64,000 bases of DNA, taken from positions 1-64,000 of the forward strand of contig NZ_JAKRGC010000001.1 of NCBI RefSeq assembly GCF_022347745.1, read 5' to 3'. Source of the DNA: Streptomyces sp. OfavH-34-F. Lineage in GTDB: Bacteria; Actinomycetota; Actinomycetes; Streptomycetales; Streptomycetaceae. Made by a program: the position numbers and the translations under genes. The notes under the pieces are model-generated. The model had not been told where the DNA came from. It saw only the letters and a list, made by a program, of their open reading frames with translations, and made no database searches. Shown in pieces: positions 24,642 to 33,695 of the stretch; position 1 is the stretch's first letter, and every line of letters starts with the position of its first letter.

Positions 24642-25637
24642 ATGCGCAGCACACGGGGACTGGCCGCCGTCATCATGGTGGCGATCGCGACGCTGTCGGC
24701 GGGCTGCGTCGGCCACGCCTCGGACGGCGCTGGCAGAACGCCCGGCAGGGCGTCGGCGGTCGGCACCGCCGCGCCGGACGCGCTGCCCGCCGGCGTCACC
24801 CCGCTGGGGAGCTCCGTCCCCGTCGCGGCGCAGGGATGGAACCTGGAGCTGGCGCCCTTCACGGAGACCAGCACGGGCGCCTCCGCCGAGCCTGTGCCGG
24901 CCGGCTGGGTCGTGGTGCGCACCCAGGCGCGGTTCACCAACACCAGCGGCCGGATCGCGCAGCTGCCCGATACCGCGCTCACCGTGCGCTACGGACCTCT
25001 CGGTCGCCAGGCCACCCCGGTCAAGGACGCGGTCCTGACCGGACTGCCGGCCCGCGACGCGGTGGTCCGGGAGGCTCCGGGCGCCGCGTTCACCGCCGAG
25101 GTCGGTGTCGCCATTCCCCCGCAGAGCCGCGGCCAGCGGGTCACCGTGACCGCCGAAGCCACACAGCAGGGGATGGCGGAGGCCGACAACCTTTTCTTCG
25201 AAGGCACCCTCCCCGGGAAGGTGAGGGCCGCCGAAGACGCTGGCCCGCCGGAGTCCGACGACACCGAAGCAGCCTCCGCCAGCGCGGTCCTCCCCTTCGG
25301 CGCATGGTCGCCCGACCGCGTACGGGTCTCGGCGATCACCCTCGGACCGGCCAAGAACGGCACACGACCGGCGACGGCCGACCTCACCGTCGTCAGCAGC
25401 GACTCCCGGCCGCGGACCGGCGCGGGAATCACCCTGCGGGTGATGACCGGCGCCGGCCTGAAGGACGCAGCATCCCTCACCCCGGCTCTGGACTACCCCG
25501 ACGCGCCGATCGCCCCCGCGCGCCCGGCCACCGTCACCGTGCACTTCTCCCTCCCCGCGACCGCTGTCCCCGGTCCGGTCACCGTCGAGGCTGTCGACCA
25601 GGGCGAGCGCATCACCTTCAGCGGCACCGTCAGCTGA
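24642..25637 (+). CDS. Secreted lipoprotein
   Basis: A 331-residue protein with a lipoprotein signal: basic start, hydrophobic stretch (LAAVIMVAIATLSAGC) and lipobox LSAGC with Cys at about 20. The mature part is beta-rich, in two repeats of an Ig-like or DUF4352-like fold (WNLELAPFTETS, WVVVRTQARFTNTSGR, and again PDRVRVSAITLGPAKN). Such lipoproteins are usually surface-exposed. The ATG 24642 has AAGAG upstream. It precedes the secreted nuclease gene in the same orientation. Confidence 0.7.
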   Translation: MRSTRGLAAVIMVAIATLSAGCVGHASDGAGRTPGRASAVGTAAPDALPAGVTPLGSSVPVAAQGWNLELAPFTETSTGASAEPVPAGWVVVRTQARFTNTSGRIAQLPDTALTVRYGPLGRQATPVKDAVLTGLPARDAVVREAPGAAFTAEVGVAIPPQSRGQRVTVTAEATQQGMAEADNLFFEGTLPGKVRAAEDAGPPESDDTEAASASAVLPFGAWSPDRVRVSAITLGPAKNGTRPATADLTVVSSDSRPRTGAGITLRVMTGAGLKDAASLTPALDYPDAPIAPARPATVTVHFSLPATAVPGPVTVEAVDQGERITFSGTVS

Positions 25638-25777
25638 CGGTGCGATCGTCCGGCGCACCAAGGGTTGTGGTGGGCCGGACAAACTCGAACCGGTGGGGCC
25701 GGAGCAGTCACACGAACACGCCGTGCGGCACCTCTAGGGATGTCGCACACCTCCGACCGACAAGGAGCACCACTTCT

Positions 25778-26521
25778 GTGTCCCACCGTCTTTGCCTCAC
25801 AGCAGCCGGCGCCGCCTTCACGGCAACCGCCACTCTCGCCGCCTGCACGCCCATGGACATCGTCGAGGCCACCCCCAAGGCCGTGCCCACGACCTATCCG
25901 GCAGCCGCCGGCCCCCTGATGTCGGCCACACCCGCGCTCAAGGCGCTCGACGAGCTGCCCGTCAAGGACAGAGCACCCAAGACGGGTTACAGCCGCGACC
26001 AGTTCGGTCCGGCCTGGAGCGACGACAGCACCGCACCGGACAGCCATAACGGCTGCTCGACGAGGGACGACGTCCTCGCCCGCGACCTGTCCGACGTAGT
26101 CCGCGACGGGCCGTGCACCGTTGTCTCGGGGGTGCTCCACGACCCGTACACCGCCACCGCCATCGCCTTCACCCGAGGTGTCGAGACCTCGCTCGCGGTG
26201 CAGATCGACCACATCGTCCCGCTGAGCCTCAGCTGGCAGACCGGGGCCCAGCAGCTGTCCGCGGCCGAGCGGCTGAACCTGGCGAACGACCCGCTCAATC
26301 TCGCCGCGGTCGACGGTCCGACGAACGGGGCGAAGAGGGACGGGGACGCCGCGACCTGGTTGCCGCCGAATAAGGAGATCCGCTGCGGCTACGCGATGCG
26401 CCAGGTCGAGGTCAAGACGAAGTACCGGCTCTGGGTGACGCCGCCGGAGAAGGACGCGCTGCGCCGTGTTCTGGGTGGTTGCCCCGGACCCGCGCTGCCA
26501 GGCGAGGGGGCGTCCACGTGA
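25778..26521 (+). CDS. Exported HNH nuclease (DUF1524/GmrSD-C-like)
   Basis: A 247-residue lipoprotein-type protein. GTG 25778 follows AAGGAG by ten bases. The signal region ends at LAAC. The mature part carries a DUF1524-like HNH nuclease core: QIDHIVPLSLSWQTGAQ, RLNLANDPLNLAAVDGPTN, AKRDGDAATWLPP, then a Cys-Tyr helix (RCGYAMRQVEVKTKYRLWV). The DH of DHIVP, the Asn and the His/Lys region match the beta-beta-alpha-metal fold. Exported actinobacterial nucleases of this type degrade extracellular nucleic acid. Here it overlaps the next membrane-protein gene by GTGA, so a surface role near the pilus or in interbacterial contact is possible. Confidence 0.75.
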   Translation: MSHRLCLTAAGAAFTATATLAACTPMDIVEATPKAVPTTYPAAAGPLMSATPALKALDELPVKDRAPKTGYSRDQFGPAWSDDSTAPDSHNGCSTRDDVLARDLSDVVRDGPCTVVSGVLHDPYTATAIAFTRGVETSLAVQIDHIVPLSLSWQTGAQQLSAAERLNLANDPLNLAAVDGPTNGAKRDGDAATWLPPNKEIRCGYAMRQVEVKTKYRLWVTPPEKDALRRVLGGCPGPALPGEGAST

Positions 26522-27540
26522 ACGAGGAGATCCCAGATGGTCTCCGGCCGCGCCCGTTCGGCGGCGACATGGAGCGCTGGCGCAGCGAGACCGAGCGGGC
26601 CGCCCGCTACCAGACGGCCGGCGCGGAACCGCTCGGTGCCGCTTTCCAGCCACCAGAAGCGGTGCGGACCGTGGAGCGGACACCGTGGGGGTGGATCCGC
26701 TGGGGGTACCCGATCCAGACGGAGCTTCGGTTCGACGACGCCTTCCCCGCTGAGATCGGGGTGTTCGCGCCGGAGGGGAGGAAGAGCTGGCGAGCTGTCG
26801 CGGCCCGGACGGTCCCTGGGCGCCGCCCGGCGCCGACGGTCAGACAGCTGGGCGCCGCCGACCTGCCCGTCGCCGTGAGCGTGTCCTGCCTGGCCCTGCT
26901 CGTGGCCGCCGTACTGCTCCTCACCCCCGTCCTGGACGAGTACATGGCAGCCGGAACGTTCCTGCTCGTCGCGGGCGCCGCCGGCATCGCGCTGGCCTGG
27001 GGAGTTCCAGCCGTGTTGGCGCTCGCCACGCGTCGGCACGTCCGGATCCTGGACGCGGCGGTCCCGCACGCTGGCCGGGTCCACCGCCTGCTCGCACTCC
27101 AGCAGGCGGTCTCCTCGGCGGCGGCCGCGGCGGACATCGCCGAGTTGCGGCGCGCGGCCCGCGTTGGACACCGGTTCCTGTGGGACGGGCTCGGACTGGT
27201 CCTGGCCGCTGACGGGCACGGGGCCGAACTCGAGGTCGTCGAGGTGTACGAGGCCGCATACCTGCGCCTGCACAGGGCCTCGGTCCACGCCCTGGCGGAG
27301 CAGGAGCGGCTGGAGGGCACGTTGACCGAGCTGGATGCAGCGGACGAGGACTTCGCCGGTCCGCCGGGCGCCTACCGCGGCAACCGGCGCTCCCGGCTGG
27401 TCGAGGAGGCGATGTCTTCCGGCGACGAGATCACCGAGGAGCTGGACGTGTTGGCGGCCGGCCTGCGACATGCTCAGCACACCGTCGGGCGCGTCGCCGG
27501 CCCCCTGACGGTGCAGGAGGTGCGGCATGAAGGCCGCTGA
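26518..27540 (+). CDS. Membrane protein
   Basis: A 340-residue protein from GTG 26518, overlapping the nuclease stop. A soluble N-terminal part (about 1-115) is followed by two adjacent transmembrane segments (around 118-165) and a long helical C-terminal domain rich in Glu and Ala with coiled-coil tendency (LHRASVHALAEQERLEGTLT). No family is recognised. Coupling with the nuclease suggests the two act together. Confidence 0.65.
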   Translation: MNEEIPDGLRPRPFGGDMERWRSETERAARYQTAGAEPLGAAFQPPEAVRTVERTPWGWIRWGYPIQTELRFDDAFPAEIGVFAPEGRKSWRAVAARTVPGRRPAPTVRQLGAADLPVAVSVSCLALLVAAVLLLTPVLDEYMAAGTFLLVAGAAGIALAWGVPAVLALATRRHVRILDAAVPHAGRVHRLLALQQAVSSAAAAADIAELRRAARVGHRFLWDGLGLVLAADGHGAELEVVEVYEAAYLRLHRASVHALAEQERLEGTLTELDAADEDFAGPPGAYRGNRRSRLVEEAMSSGDEITEELDVLAAGLRHAQHTVGRVAGPLTVQEVRHEGR

Positions 27541-27868
27541 GAGCTGGGCCGCCCCGGAGGGAGGCGGGCGCCGTGACCCTGTCGTCGCACAGCGGGCCCG
27601 CCTGGCGGCGTCGTCGGTGGCCCGAGGGGTGATGTGGGCGATCTTGACCATCAGTCTTCTGGGGACCGCGGTGACCGCCCCGTATCTGCCGAGCCCCTGG
27701 GGCCGACCGATCGTGGTGCTCAGCGTGGTGGGAGGACTCGGATGCGGAATCGTCGCGTTCTGGCGCCTGTTCATCGCGTTCATGGCGGGACTCGGCCTCC
27801 TTCACGGTGCCGTTCCCGGCCGTCCGAGGACGCGACCCGAAGCGACAGCCCGGGGTGATGGCCCGTGA
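27527..27868 (+). CDS. Small membrane protein
   Basis: A 113-residue protein starting at ATG 27527 inside the end of the previous gene. Two transmembrane segments are evident (GVMWAILTISLLGTAVTA and VLSVVGGLGCGIVAFWRLFI), with a basic N-terminal and an Arg/Pro-rich C-terminal end. It is probably a partner of the preceding membrane protein. Confidence 0.6.
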   Translation: MKAAESWAAPEGGGRRDPVVAQRARLAASSVARGVMWAILTISLLGTAVTAPYLPSPWGRPIVVLSVVGGLGCGIVAFWRLFIAFMAGLGLLHGAVPGRPRTRPEATARGDGP

Positions 27869-28416
27869 TTCGCGCCACAGCGTGCCGGAGTCGGGTCGTA
27901 GCTCCGGGTGCCGCTCCGAGAGGCCGGCGGAGGCCCTTCGGCATGACTGAAAACACTGCTCCCATGGGCACTCTGAGGAGGCGACCGTCGATCGCGGGAA
28001 GGCCTCAGCGGGCCACACGGAGGGAAGAATCCCAGGTCAGCGCCACATCGACGTATAACGGGCAAAGATCCACAAAAACCAAGATCATCGCCGGAATGGA
28101 TCTTGACGGCCTGAAAAGCACGTGCAAGATTCAGATAAGTTACCGGTCGGATTCAGTCACGGAACGGGCACTACCCCGCATGCGAATGCGGGCACGGGGA
28201 GGGGGCGTGTGCATATCAAGAACACGCTGAACCCCGGATATTCTCCCGCCGAGATTCCTTGCGGAGAATCGCGGGGCGACGCGGGGGTTGCGCACAAGAC
28301 GGTCTCCCCCTCACCCGCCGCCGCACCCCTCCCTGCCGGCTCGATCCGCAGCACCGCCCTGGCCGGCGGGGGGCACCCAGACGGCACTCCCGACGACCAC
28401 AGCACAACGGAGTACG
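27869..28416. other. Intergenic region with hairpin, no gene
   Basis: About 550 bases without a convincing gene. Frames across it are short and Arg/Pro-rich. It is locally AT-richer (28050-28150) and contains a perfect hairpin, CCCGCAT/ATGCGGG at 28175-28192 with a 4-base loop. It probably holds the terminator of the membrane-protein genes and the promoter of the regulator that follows. Confidence 0.45.
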
Positions 28417-28881
28417 GTGACAAGTCGCGGAGTAGCAGCCTTCAGCGGCGCAGCCCTGCGCCGTCTGCGCACCGCGGCACGCCTGTCACAGGACGAACTG
28501 GCCGCGAAGACGCGGCCGTACGGGGCGAAGGTCGCCGGGCCGCACGTCAGCCAGTACGAACAGGGCAGGCGAAAGCCCCAGTTGACCACGCTCCGGGCTC
28601 TAGCCGCCGCCCTGGGTGTCTCTCTGGAGACGCTGCTGGTTCGGGGTGCCTCGTCGGCCGACGTGGCACGGCTGCGGCTGCTCGCCGGCTGGAGTCAGCA
28701 AGCCCTCGCAAGTCGGCTGGGCATCGCCCAGGCCCGGTGGTCGAGGATCGAGCGGGGCTTGTCCTCACTGGAGGAGTCCAAGCTCCGCCCTGCCGCAGAA
28801 CTGTTGAAGGTCACGGTCGAGCAGTTGCTGCGGGCGCTGGACGCCGCGACGCGCGCCCGTGGTCTTCGCGGCCGCCGGTAA
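28417..28881 (+). CDS. Double-HTH XRE family regulator
   Basis: A 154-residue DNA-binding protein from GTG 28417. It consists of two consecutive Xre-type helix-turn-helix domains: residues about 9-75 (LRRLRTAARLSQDELAAKTR, HVSQYEQGRRKPQLTTLRAL) and about 80-140 (VARLRLLAGWSQQALASRLG, QARWSRIERGLSSLEESKLR). No other domain is present. Such tandem-HTH regulators occur in actinobacteria. Its position directly before the pilus cluster makes it a candidate regulator of that cluster or of the recurrent promoter. Confidence 0.8.
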   Translation: MTSRGVAAFSGAALRRLRTAARLSQDELAAKTRPYGAKVAGPHVSQYEQGRRKPQLTTLRALAAALGVSLETLLVRGASSADVARLRLLAGWSQQALASRLGIAQARWSRIERGLSSLEESKLRPAAELLKVTVEQLLRALDAATRARGLRGRR

Positions 28882-29022
28882 ATGGATGTGACGGCCATGT
28901 GGCCAGCGGCTTAGGCTCCCTATCCGCTTGACGGCATGTGCACGCACAAGGGCGAATATCTAACTGCCCATCAGTTTCGTACGCCTCTTTTCGCATTCTG
29001 ATCGCCACTTACACGAGGGGAT

Positions 29023-29610
29023 ATGCCAGTGGCACCTTCAAACAGTGCTCGGATACGCCGGGCCGCGGTCTGTGTTTCGGCAGCCGCGGTCGCCGTGGCA
29101 GTGCTGGCCGGCTGCGGGTCGGGCGGCGGCAGTGCCACGGCGACCGCGTCCCCCTCGCCCTCGAAGACCTCGGCTTCCCCCTCGCTCGATCCGCAGGCCG
29201 CCGCCAAGGAGCAGGTCCTCACCGCCTACCGCGGCATGTGGGCGGAACAGACGAAGATCTACAACTCCGGCAGCTCCAAGGGGTCGAAGCTGGAGAAGTA
29301 CGCCGCTGACAAGGCCCTGACGAAGGTCAAGCTGGCCGCGCAGTACTACCAGCGCAACGACCTGGTAGTGAAGGGCGCACCGATCCTGTCCCCCAAGGTC
29401 ACCGACCTGTCGCTGGACACCTCCCCCAAGTCCGCGACCATCGTGGACTGCGTCGACAGCTCGAAGTTCGTCCCGGAGAACGCCAAGACCGGCAAGAAGT
29501 CCGACCTCGACGGCAGCAACCGCCGGCACGTGCAGACCTCGAAGGCCTACTACGGCAGCGGTAGGTGGATGATCGTCGACGCGACGATCGACAAGGACAG
29601 CACGTGCTGA
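29023..29610 (+). CDS. Lipoprotein of the Tad cluster
   Basis: A 195-residue lipoprotein from ATG 29023 (GAGGGGAT upstream). The lipobox is VLAGC, and a Ser/Thr/Pro linker follows the cleavage site. The globular part (AAKEQVLTAYRGMWAEQTKI ... YYGSGRWMIVDATIDKDSTC) resembles the small NTF2-like secreted proteins that often open Streptomyces pilus clusters. Its end overlaps the next gene (GTGCTGA at 29604-29610). Confidence 0.7.
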   Translation: MPVAPSNSARIRRAAVCVSAAAVAVAVLAGCGSGGGSATATASPSPSKTSASPSLDPQAAAKEQVLTAYRGMWAEQTKIYNSGSSKGSKLEKYAADKALTKVKLAAQYYQRNDLVVKGAPILSPKVTDLSLDTSPKSATIVDCVDSSKFVPENAKTGKKSDLDGSNRRHVQTSKAYYGSGRWMIVDATIDKDSTC

Positions 29611-30599
29611 CCCGACGCGCCTGGCCGCTGATCGGTGCGCTCCTCGCCCCGCTGATCGCGCTCACCGTGCCCGTCGGCACCGCCAGCGCCGACGGCGATG
29701 GCGGCGGAGTCACCTGCCCCGACCTCGTCCCCGACTGCGACATTCACGTCGGCGGAGGAGGCGGGGGCGGGAACGGCGAAACCGGCGGCGGAGGAGGTGG
29801 GGGAGGCGGTGGCGGCGGGTCCGCCAAGTGCTACATCCGCGCGAAGGACCCCAACGGCAAGGAGATCGGCGAAGTTCCCTGCCACGACCCGGGCATGGGC
29901 TGGTTCAACTTCCAGGACCAGTGCTACTGGAAGATCCTCGACCCGCAGCCCAAGGAGGATGCCGAGGACTGGGAGTGGGGCACCGCCGCACCCTCTGACC
30001 CGGCCGCGCGGGCCAAGGGCAAGGTCTACAACGTCACCTGCCCTGGCCTGGGACGTGAGCTGATGGGTGGCTCGACCTGGAGCCAGAACCCCCCGCCGGG
30101 CTTCGGCGGAGGCCCCTCCCCCGAGGAGCTGGCGCAGGAGGCCATCAAGAAGATGCGGCTGCTCGGCGCGCAGATCGGCACGGCCCCCGGTGCTGGGAAG
30201 ACCGGCATCGTCGGCATGCCTGTATGGATCTGGAACGTGAAGACCGCACGGACCTGGGGCCCCGTCTCGGCGAGCGCCTCGGCGGGCGGCCTCACGGTCA
30301 CCGCCATCGCCAACGTGAAGAAGATCGTCTACACGATGGGTGACGGTGGCAGTGAGACGTGCACCAACGCCGGCACTCCCTACGAGGCGTCGTACGGGGG
30401 CAGTTCCTCACCCACCTGCGGCTACCGGTACACCAAGACCTCCAGTGGCCGGCCCGGCAACACCTTCTCCGTGAGCGCGGTCACCACCTGGACCGTGCAC
30501 TGGCAAGGCGGCGGACAACAAGGCGACATCACCACCACCCGCGCCTCCGGAGGCGTGCAACTGGCCATCGGCGAGGCCCAGGTCGTCGCCAAGCCGTGA
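29604..30599 (+). CDS. Secreted Gly-rich protein of the Tad cluster
   Basis: A 331-residue exported protein starting at GTG 29604. The signal peptide ends near TASADG. Next comes a polyglycine segment (residues about 48-72), then a domain with spaced cysteines (CYIRAKD, CHDPGMGWFNFQDQCYW, VTCPG) and a beta-rich C-terminal half (WIWNVKTARTWGPVSASASA, VKKIVYTMGDGGSETC). Proteins of this type accompany actinobacterial Tad loci. It could be a surface or pilus-associated protein. Confidence 0.65.
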   Translation: MLTRRAWPLIGALLAPLIALTVPVGTASADGDGGGVTCPDLVPDCDIHVGGGGGGGNGETGGGGGGGGGGGGSAKCYIRAKDPNGKEIGEVPCHDPGMGWFNFQDQCYWKILDPQPKEDAEDWEWGTAAPSDPAARAKGKVYNVTCPGLGRELMGGSTWSQNPPPGFGGGPSPEELAQEAIKKMRLLGAQIGTAPGAGKTGIVGMPVWIWNVKTARTWGPVSASASAGGLTVTAIANVKKIVYTMGDGGSETCTNAGTPYEASYGGSSSPTCGYRYTKTSSGRPGNTFSVSAVTTWTVHWQGGGQQGDITTTRASGGVQLAIGEAQVVAKP

Positions 30600-30627
30600 C
30601 CCGCCCGCACACGTAAGGAAAGCCCAG

Positions 30628-31314
30628 ATGAGCACCACCACGGGGCCCGCCCCTGAAAGCACCGACCAGCAGAGGCCTGCCCCCAAGTCGATCGTCCGCC
30701 AACCGGTCGTGCGCCGGCGTCGGCCCGGCTTCATTGCCATGGCCGTCGCGCTGATCGCCGTGGGAGTCGGCGCGAACGCCTGGCTGTACATGGCGACCGG
30801 CGACCGGGAGCCCGTCGTCGCCATCGCACACGACGTGCCGATGGGCGCGCAGCTCACCGCCGACGACCTCGTCGAGGCCCGGATCGCCACCGACCCCGTC
30901 CTCCACCCCGTGCCGGCCAGCCAGATCAAGAAGGTGATCGGCAAGCGCACCACGGTCGGCCTGACCAAGGGCAGCCTGCTCACCAGCCAGGCCATCAGCG
31001 ACCAGCCACTGATCAAGCAGGGCCAGGAGCTGGTGGGCGTCTCACTCTCCACCGCGCAGATTCCCGCCAGCACCGTGAGCCCCGGCCAGAAGGTCAACGT
31101 CGTCCACACGCCCAAGAACAACGGCGCCGACAGCGACCCGGCCGGCGGCAGCAAGGACACCACAGTGCACGCCGTCGTCATCGAGGTCGGCAAGGCCGAC
31201 AACAGCGGCGACCGGGTGGTGGACCTCGCGGTCAGCGCCCTGGACGGCGCCACCCTCGCCCAGTGGTCCGCGAACGGCGAAGCCTCCCTCGTCGTCGTCC
31301 CGACGGGGAACTGA
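30628..31314 (+). CDS. SAF-domain CpaB-like pilus protein
   Basis: A 228-residue membrane-anchored protein: a basic cytoplasmic start, one transmembrane helix (PGFIAMAVALIAVGVGANAW) and an external SAF domain (VVAIAHDVPMGAQLTADDLV, GKRTTVGLTKGSLLTSQAIS). The family is CpaB/RcpC, which in Tad systems works outside the membrane in pilus assembly. A clean ribosome site (AAGGAAAG) precedes ATG 30628. The following TadZ-like gene starts two bases after its stop. Confidence 0.75.
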   Translation: MSTTTGPAPESTDQQRPAPKSIVRQPVVRRRRPGFIAMAVALIAVGVGANAWLYMATGDREPVVAIAHDVPMGAQLTADDLVEARIATDPVLHPVPASQIKKVIGKRTTVGLTKGSLLTSQAISDQPLIKQGQELVGVSLSTAQIPASTVSPGQKVNVVHTPKNNGADSDPAGGSKDTTVHAVVIEVGKADNSGDRVVDLAVSALDGATLAQWSANGEASLVVVPTGN

Positions 31315-31315
31315 C

Positions 31316-32170
31316 ATGGCCGTCATCGCCTTCTCCGGCGCCAGCGGCGGCCCCGGAGTGACAGCGACCGCGCTCGCCGCCCTGCTGACCTGGCCCCTGA
31401 CCGACGGCCGCCGCGCCATCCTGGCCGAGTGCGACCCCGACGGCGGCTCGATCGCCGCCGGCTACCTCGAGTCGCGGCTCCTGGGCGAATACGGCCTGCA
31501 CAACCTGGAAGTGGCCCACCGCCGTCGCCAGCTTGACCAGGACTTCTGGTACCAGCTGATCGACGTGTCCGACAAGGACAACCAGGACCGACTGCTGCTG
31601 CCGGGCCTGTCCAACCCTGCTCAGGCCGCCGGTCTGAGCCAGGTCTGGCAGCGCCTCGGCCTGCTCTTCGACCAACTGCAGAGCCAGGACCCCGGATACG
31701 ACGTCCTGGTGGACCTCGGCCGCTCGGGGGCCACTGGATCAGCCAGCGCCCTGGCCCGCTCCGCGGACATCGTCGCCGTCGTCGTGCGCCGCACCCTGCG
31801 GTCGGCCAGCGCCGCCAAGCCCCGGGTCGAGGCGCTGCGCGCCGCGCTCGAGGACCGCGGCCGCGACAGCGGCCGCCTCGGCCTGGTCGTGATCGAGGAG
31901 GGCAACTTCCGTCCGCGGGACATCGCCGAGCAACTGGAACTGCCCATCTTCGCCACGCTCCCCCACGACCCCAGAGCCGCTCAGATCCTCTCCCACGGCG
32001 GCGACGGGGGGCGGTACTTCGGCCGGTCCGCGCTCCTGCGCGAAGCGCGAGCCATGTCGGAGCAGCTACGGGGTCTGGCCATGCAGGAGCGGCAGCGGCT
32101 CCTCGCCCCCGCGCTGCGCCCGCAGACCGTCCTCGACCGAATGAAGGGAGCCGTCAATGCAGCGCGGTAA
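31316..32170 (+). CDS. TadZ/CpaE-like ATPase-fold protein
   Basis: A 284-residue protein of the ParA/MinD fold, which in Tad systems localises the machinery. The P-loop region reads GASGGPGVTATALA. The usual invariant Lys of the deviant Walker A box is replaced, and a GPGVT stretch stands in its place, as in many actinobacterial TadZ proteins. Later it has DPDGGSIAAGYLE and VLVDLGRSGATGS. It may therefore not hydrolyse ATP. It overlaps the TadA gene by 14 bases. Confidence 0.75.
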   Translation: MAVIAFSGASGGPGVTATALAALLTWPLTDGRRAILAECDPDGGSIAAGYLESRLLGEYGLHNLEVAHRRRQLDQDFWYQLIDVSDKDNQDRLLLPGLSNPAQAAGLSQVWQRLGLLFDQLQSQDPGYDVLVDLGRSGATGSASALARSADIVAVVVRRTLRSASAAKPRVEALRAALEDRGRDSGRLGLVVIEEGNFRPRDIAEQLELPIFATLPHDPRAAQILSHGGDGGRYFGRSALLREARAMSEQLRGLAMQERQRLLAPALRPQTVLDRMKGAVNAAR

Positions 32171-33695
32171 GCCCCTGTACGCACCGGGCCAGGTCTCGCA
32201 CCTGCCCCACCAGGCCCCCGTCGAGGGATGCACCAACTCGCCCGGGCTCGTGGCGCCGGCCGCGCCGTCGGCGCCGTCCGGGGACGGCCCCGTTGTCGCA
32301 CGCAGGTCGCTGTGGGACTGGGAGACCGTCACCAGCCTGCGCGAGGAACTCAGCCGGCAGATGGCACCGGAGTTCCAGGCGTACAAGGAATCCAACAAGC
32401 GGGACATGCCCGCCGACGAGTCCGAGCAACGCGGCTGGGAGATCATCAACGAACTCGTCGCCCGGTGGGCGGCGGACTTCGCTGCCGCCCGGCAGATCTC
32501 GCCGGCCGAGTCCGACGAGACGAGCTTGGCCCAGGCGGTCTTCGACGCCCAGTTCGCCCACGGGCGCCTCCAGCCCTACCTGGACGACGAGAGGGTCGAG
32601 AACGTCCTGATCAACGGCTGCGACGACGTGTGGATCGACTACACCGACCGTCCCCGCCAGAAGGTCGAGCCGATCGCGGAGAGCGACGAGGAACTCGTCG
32701 AGTTCCTCCAGATGCTCGCCCGCCGCCACGGCGCCGGTGAGCGCAGCCTCTCCAAGGCGTCGCCGACCCTGGCCCTGCGCCTGTCGGACACCTCGCGTCT
32801 GCAGGCAATGACCGAGGTCACCCCGCGGCCGTACGTGACTATCCGAAAGCAGCGGATCCGCTCCGTCACGCTGGAGGACCTGGTCACCTACGGCACCATC
32901 GACCCCGGGATGATGCACTTCCTCAAGGCCGCCATGGCCGCGGAGAAGAACATCATGATCTCCGGCACTCAGGGCGTCGGCAAGACCACGATGATCATCG
33001 CGCTGGCGCGCGAGGTCGACCCGCAGGAGCGGGTGGGCACGCTGGAGACCGAGTACGAGCTCTTCCTGCACGAGGTCGGGCACCTCAAGCAGGTCGTACC
33101 GATGGAGTCCCGGGAGGGCAACGGCGAACGCGTCGACGGCCGCGAGGTCGGCGAGATCGAGATCGCGGACCTGATCGCTCCCTCGCTGCGTATGATGCTG
33201 CGCCGCATGATCGTCGGAGAGGTCCGCTCACGCGAGATCGTTCCCATGCTCCAGGCGATGTCCGCCGGTGAGGGCGGCTCGCTCTGCACGATCCACAGTC
33301 GCAAGGCCGAGGGCGTGTTCGCGCGCATCGCCCAGCTGTGCATCCAGCACGGCGACGGGATGACGCAGGAGTTGGCCTACCTGATCGCCGGCGCAGCGCT
33401 GGACTTCGTCGTCCACGTCAAGATGATCGACGAGACCCGCATCGGCGGGAAGAAGGTGCGCTTCGTCGAGCAGATCCTGGAGGTCACCGGCGAGGCCAGC
33501 GAGAGCGGCCTGCCCTCCACCAACAAGATCTTCGCTCCCCGGTCCGGGTCCGGAGACCCCCGCGCCGTGCCGACCGGGGTGAACCCGTCCTGCCTGGACG
33601 ACCTGGTGCGCGCCGGGTTCAACCCGGCGTGGCTGTGCGAGGAGAACGGCAGCTGGGGCGGGCCGCTGGACATGAAGCGGACGGCGGTGGCCTGA
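32157..33695 (+). CDS. tadA: TadA/CpaF secretion ATPase
   Basis: A 512-residue type II/IV secretion ATPase powering pilus assembly. Walker A is GTQGVGKTT (270-278, Lys276). The Asp box region has ETEYELFLHE and the Walker B region is RMIVGEVRSREIVPML, followed by GGSLCTIHSRKAEG with the conserved His. The N-terminal domain is typical of CpaF. Start ATG 32157 lies within the end of the TadZ-like gene. The stop TGA overlaps the next ATG at 33695. Confidence 0.9.
   Translation: MQRGKPLYAPGQVSHLPHQAPVEGCTNSPGLVAPAAPSAPSGDGPVVARRSLWDWETVTSLREELSRQMAPEFQAYKESNKRDMPADESEQRGWEIINELVARWAADFAAARQISPAESDETSLAQAVFDAQFAHGRLQPYLDDERVENVLINGCDDVWIDYTDRPRQKVEPIAESDEELVEFLQMLARRHGAGERSLSKASPTLALRLSDTSRLQAMTEVTPRPYVTIRKQRIRSVTLEDLVTYGTIDPGMMHFLKAAMAAEKNIMISGTQGVGKTTMIIALAREVDPQERVGTLETEYELFLHEVGHLKQVVPMESREGNGERVDGREVGEIEIADLIAPSLRMMLRRMIVGEVRSREIVPMLQAMSAGEGGSLCTIHSRKAEGVFARIAQLCIQHGDGMTQELAYLIAGAALDFVVHVKMIDETRIGGKKVRFVEQILEVTGEASESGLPSTNKIFAPRSGSGDPRAVPTGVNPSCLDDLVRAGFNPAWLCEENGSWGGPLDMKRTAVA

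Noticed and set aside
27865-28230. Small frame after the membrane-protein genes
   Set aside because: Arg/Ser-rich composition, no ribosome site and a following hairpin suggest non-coding DNA.
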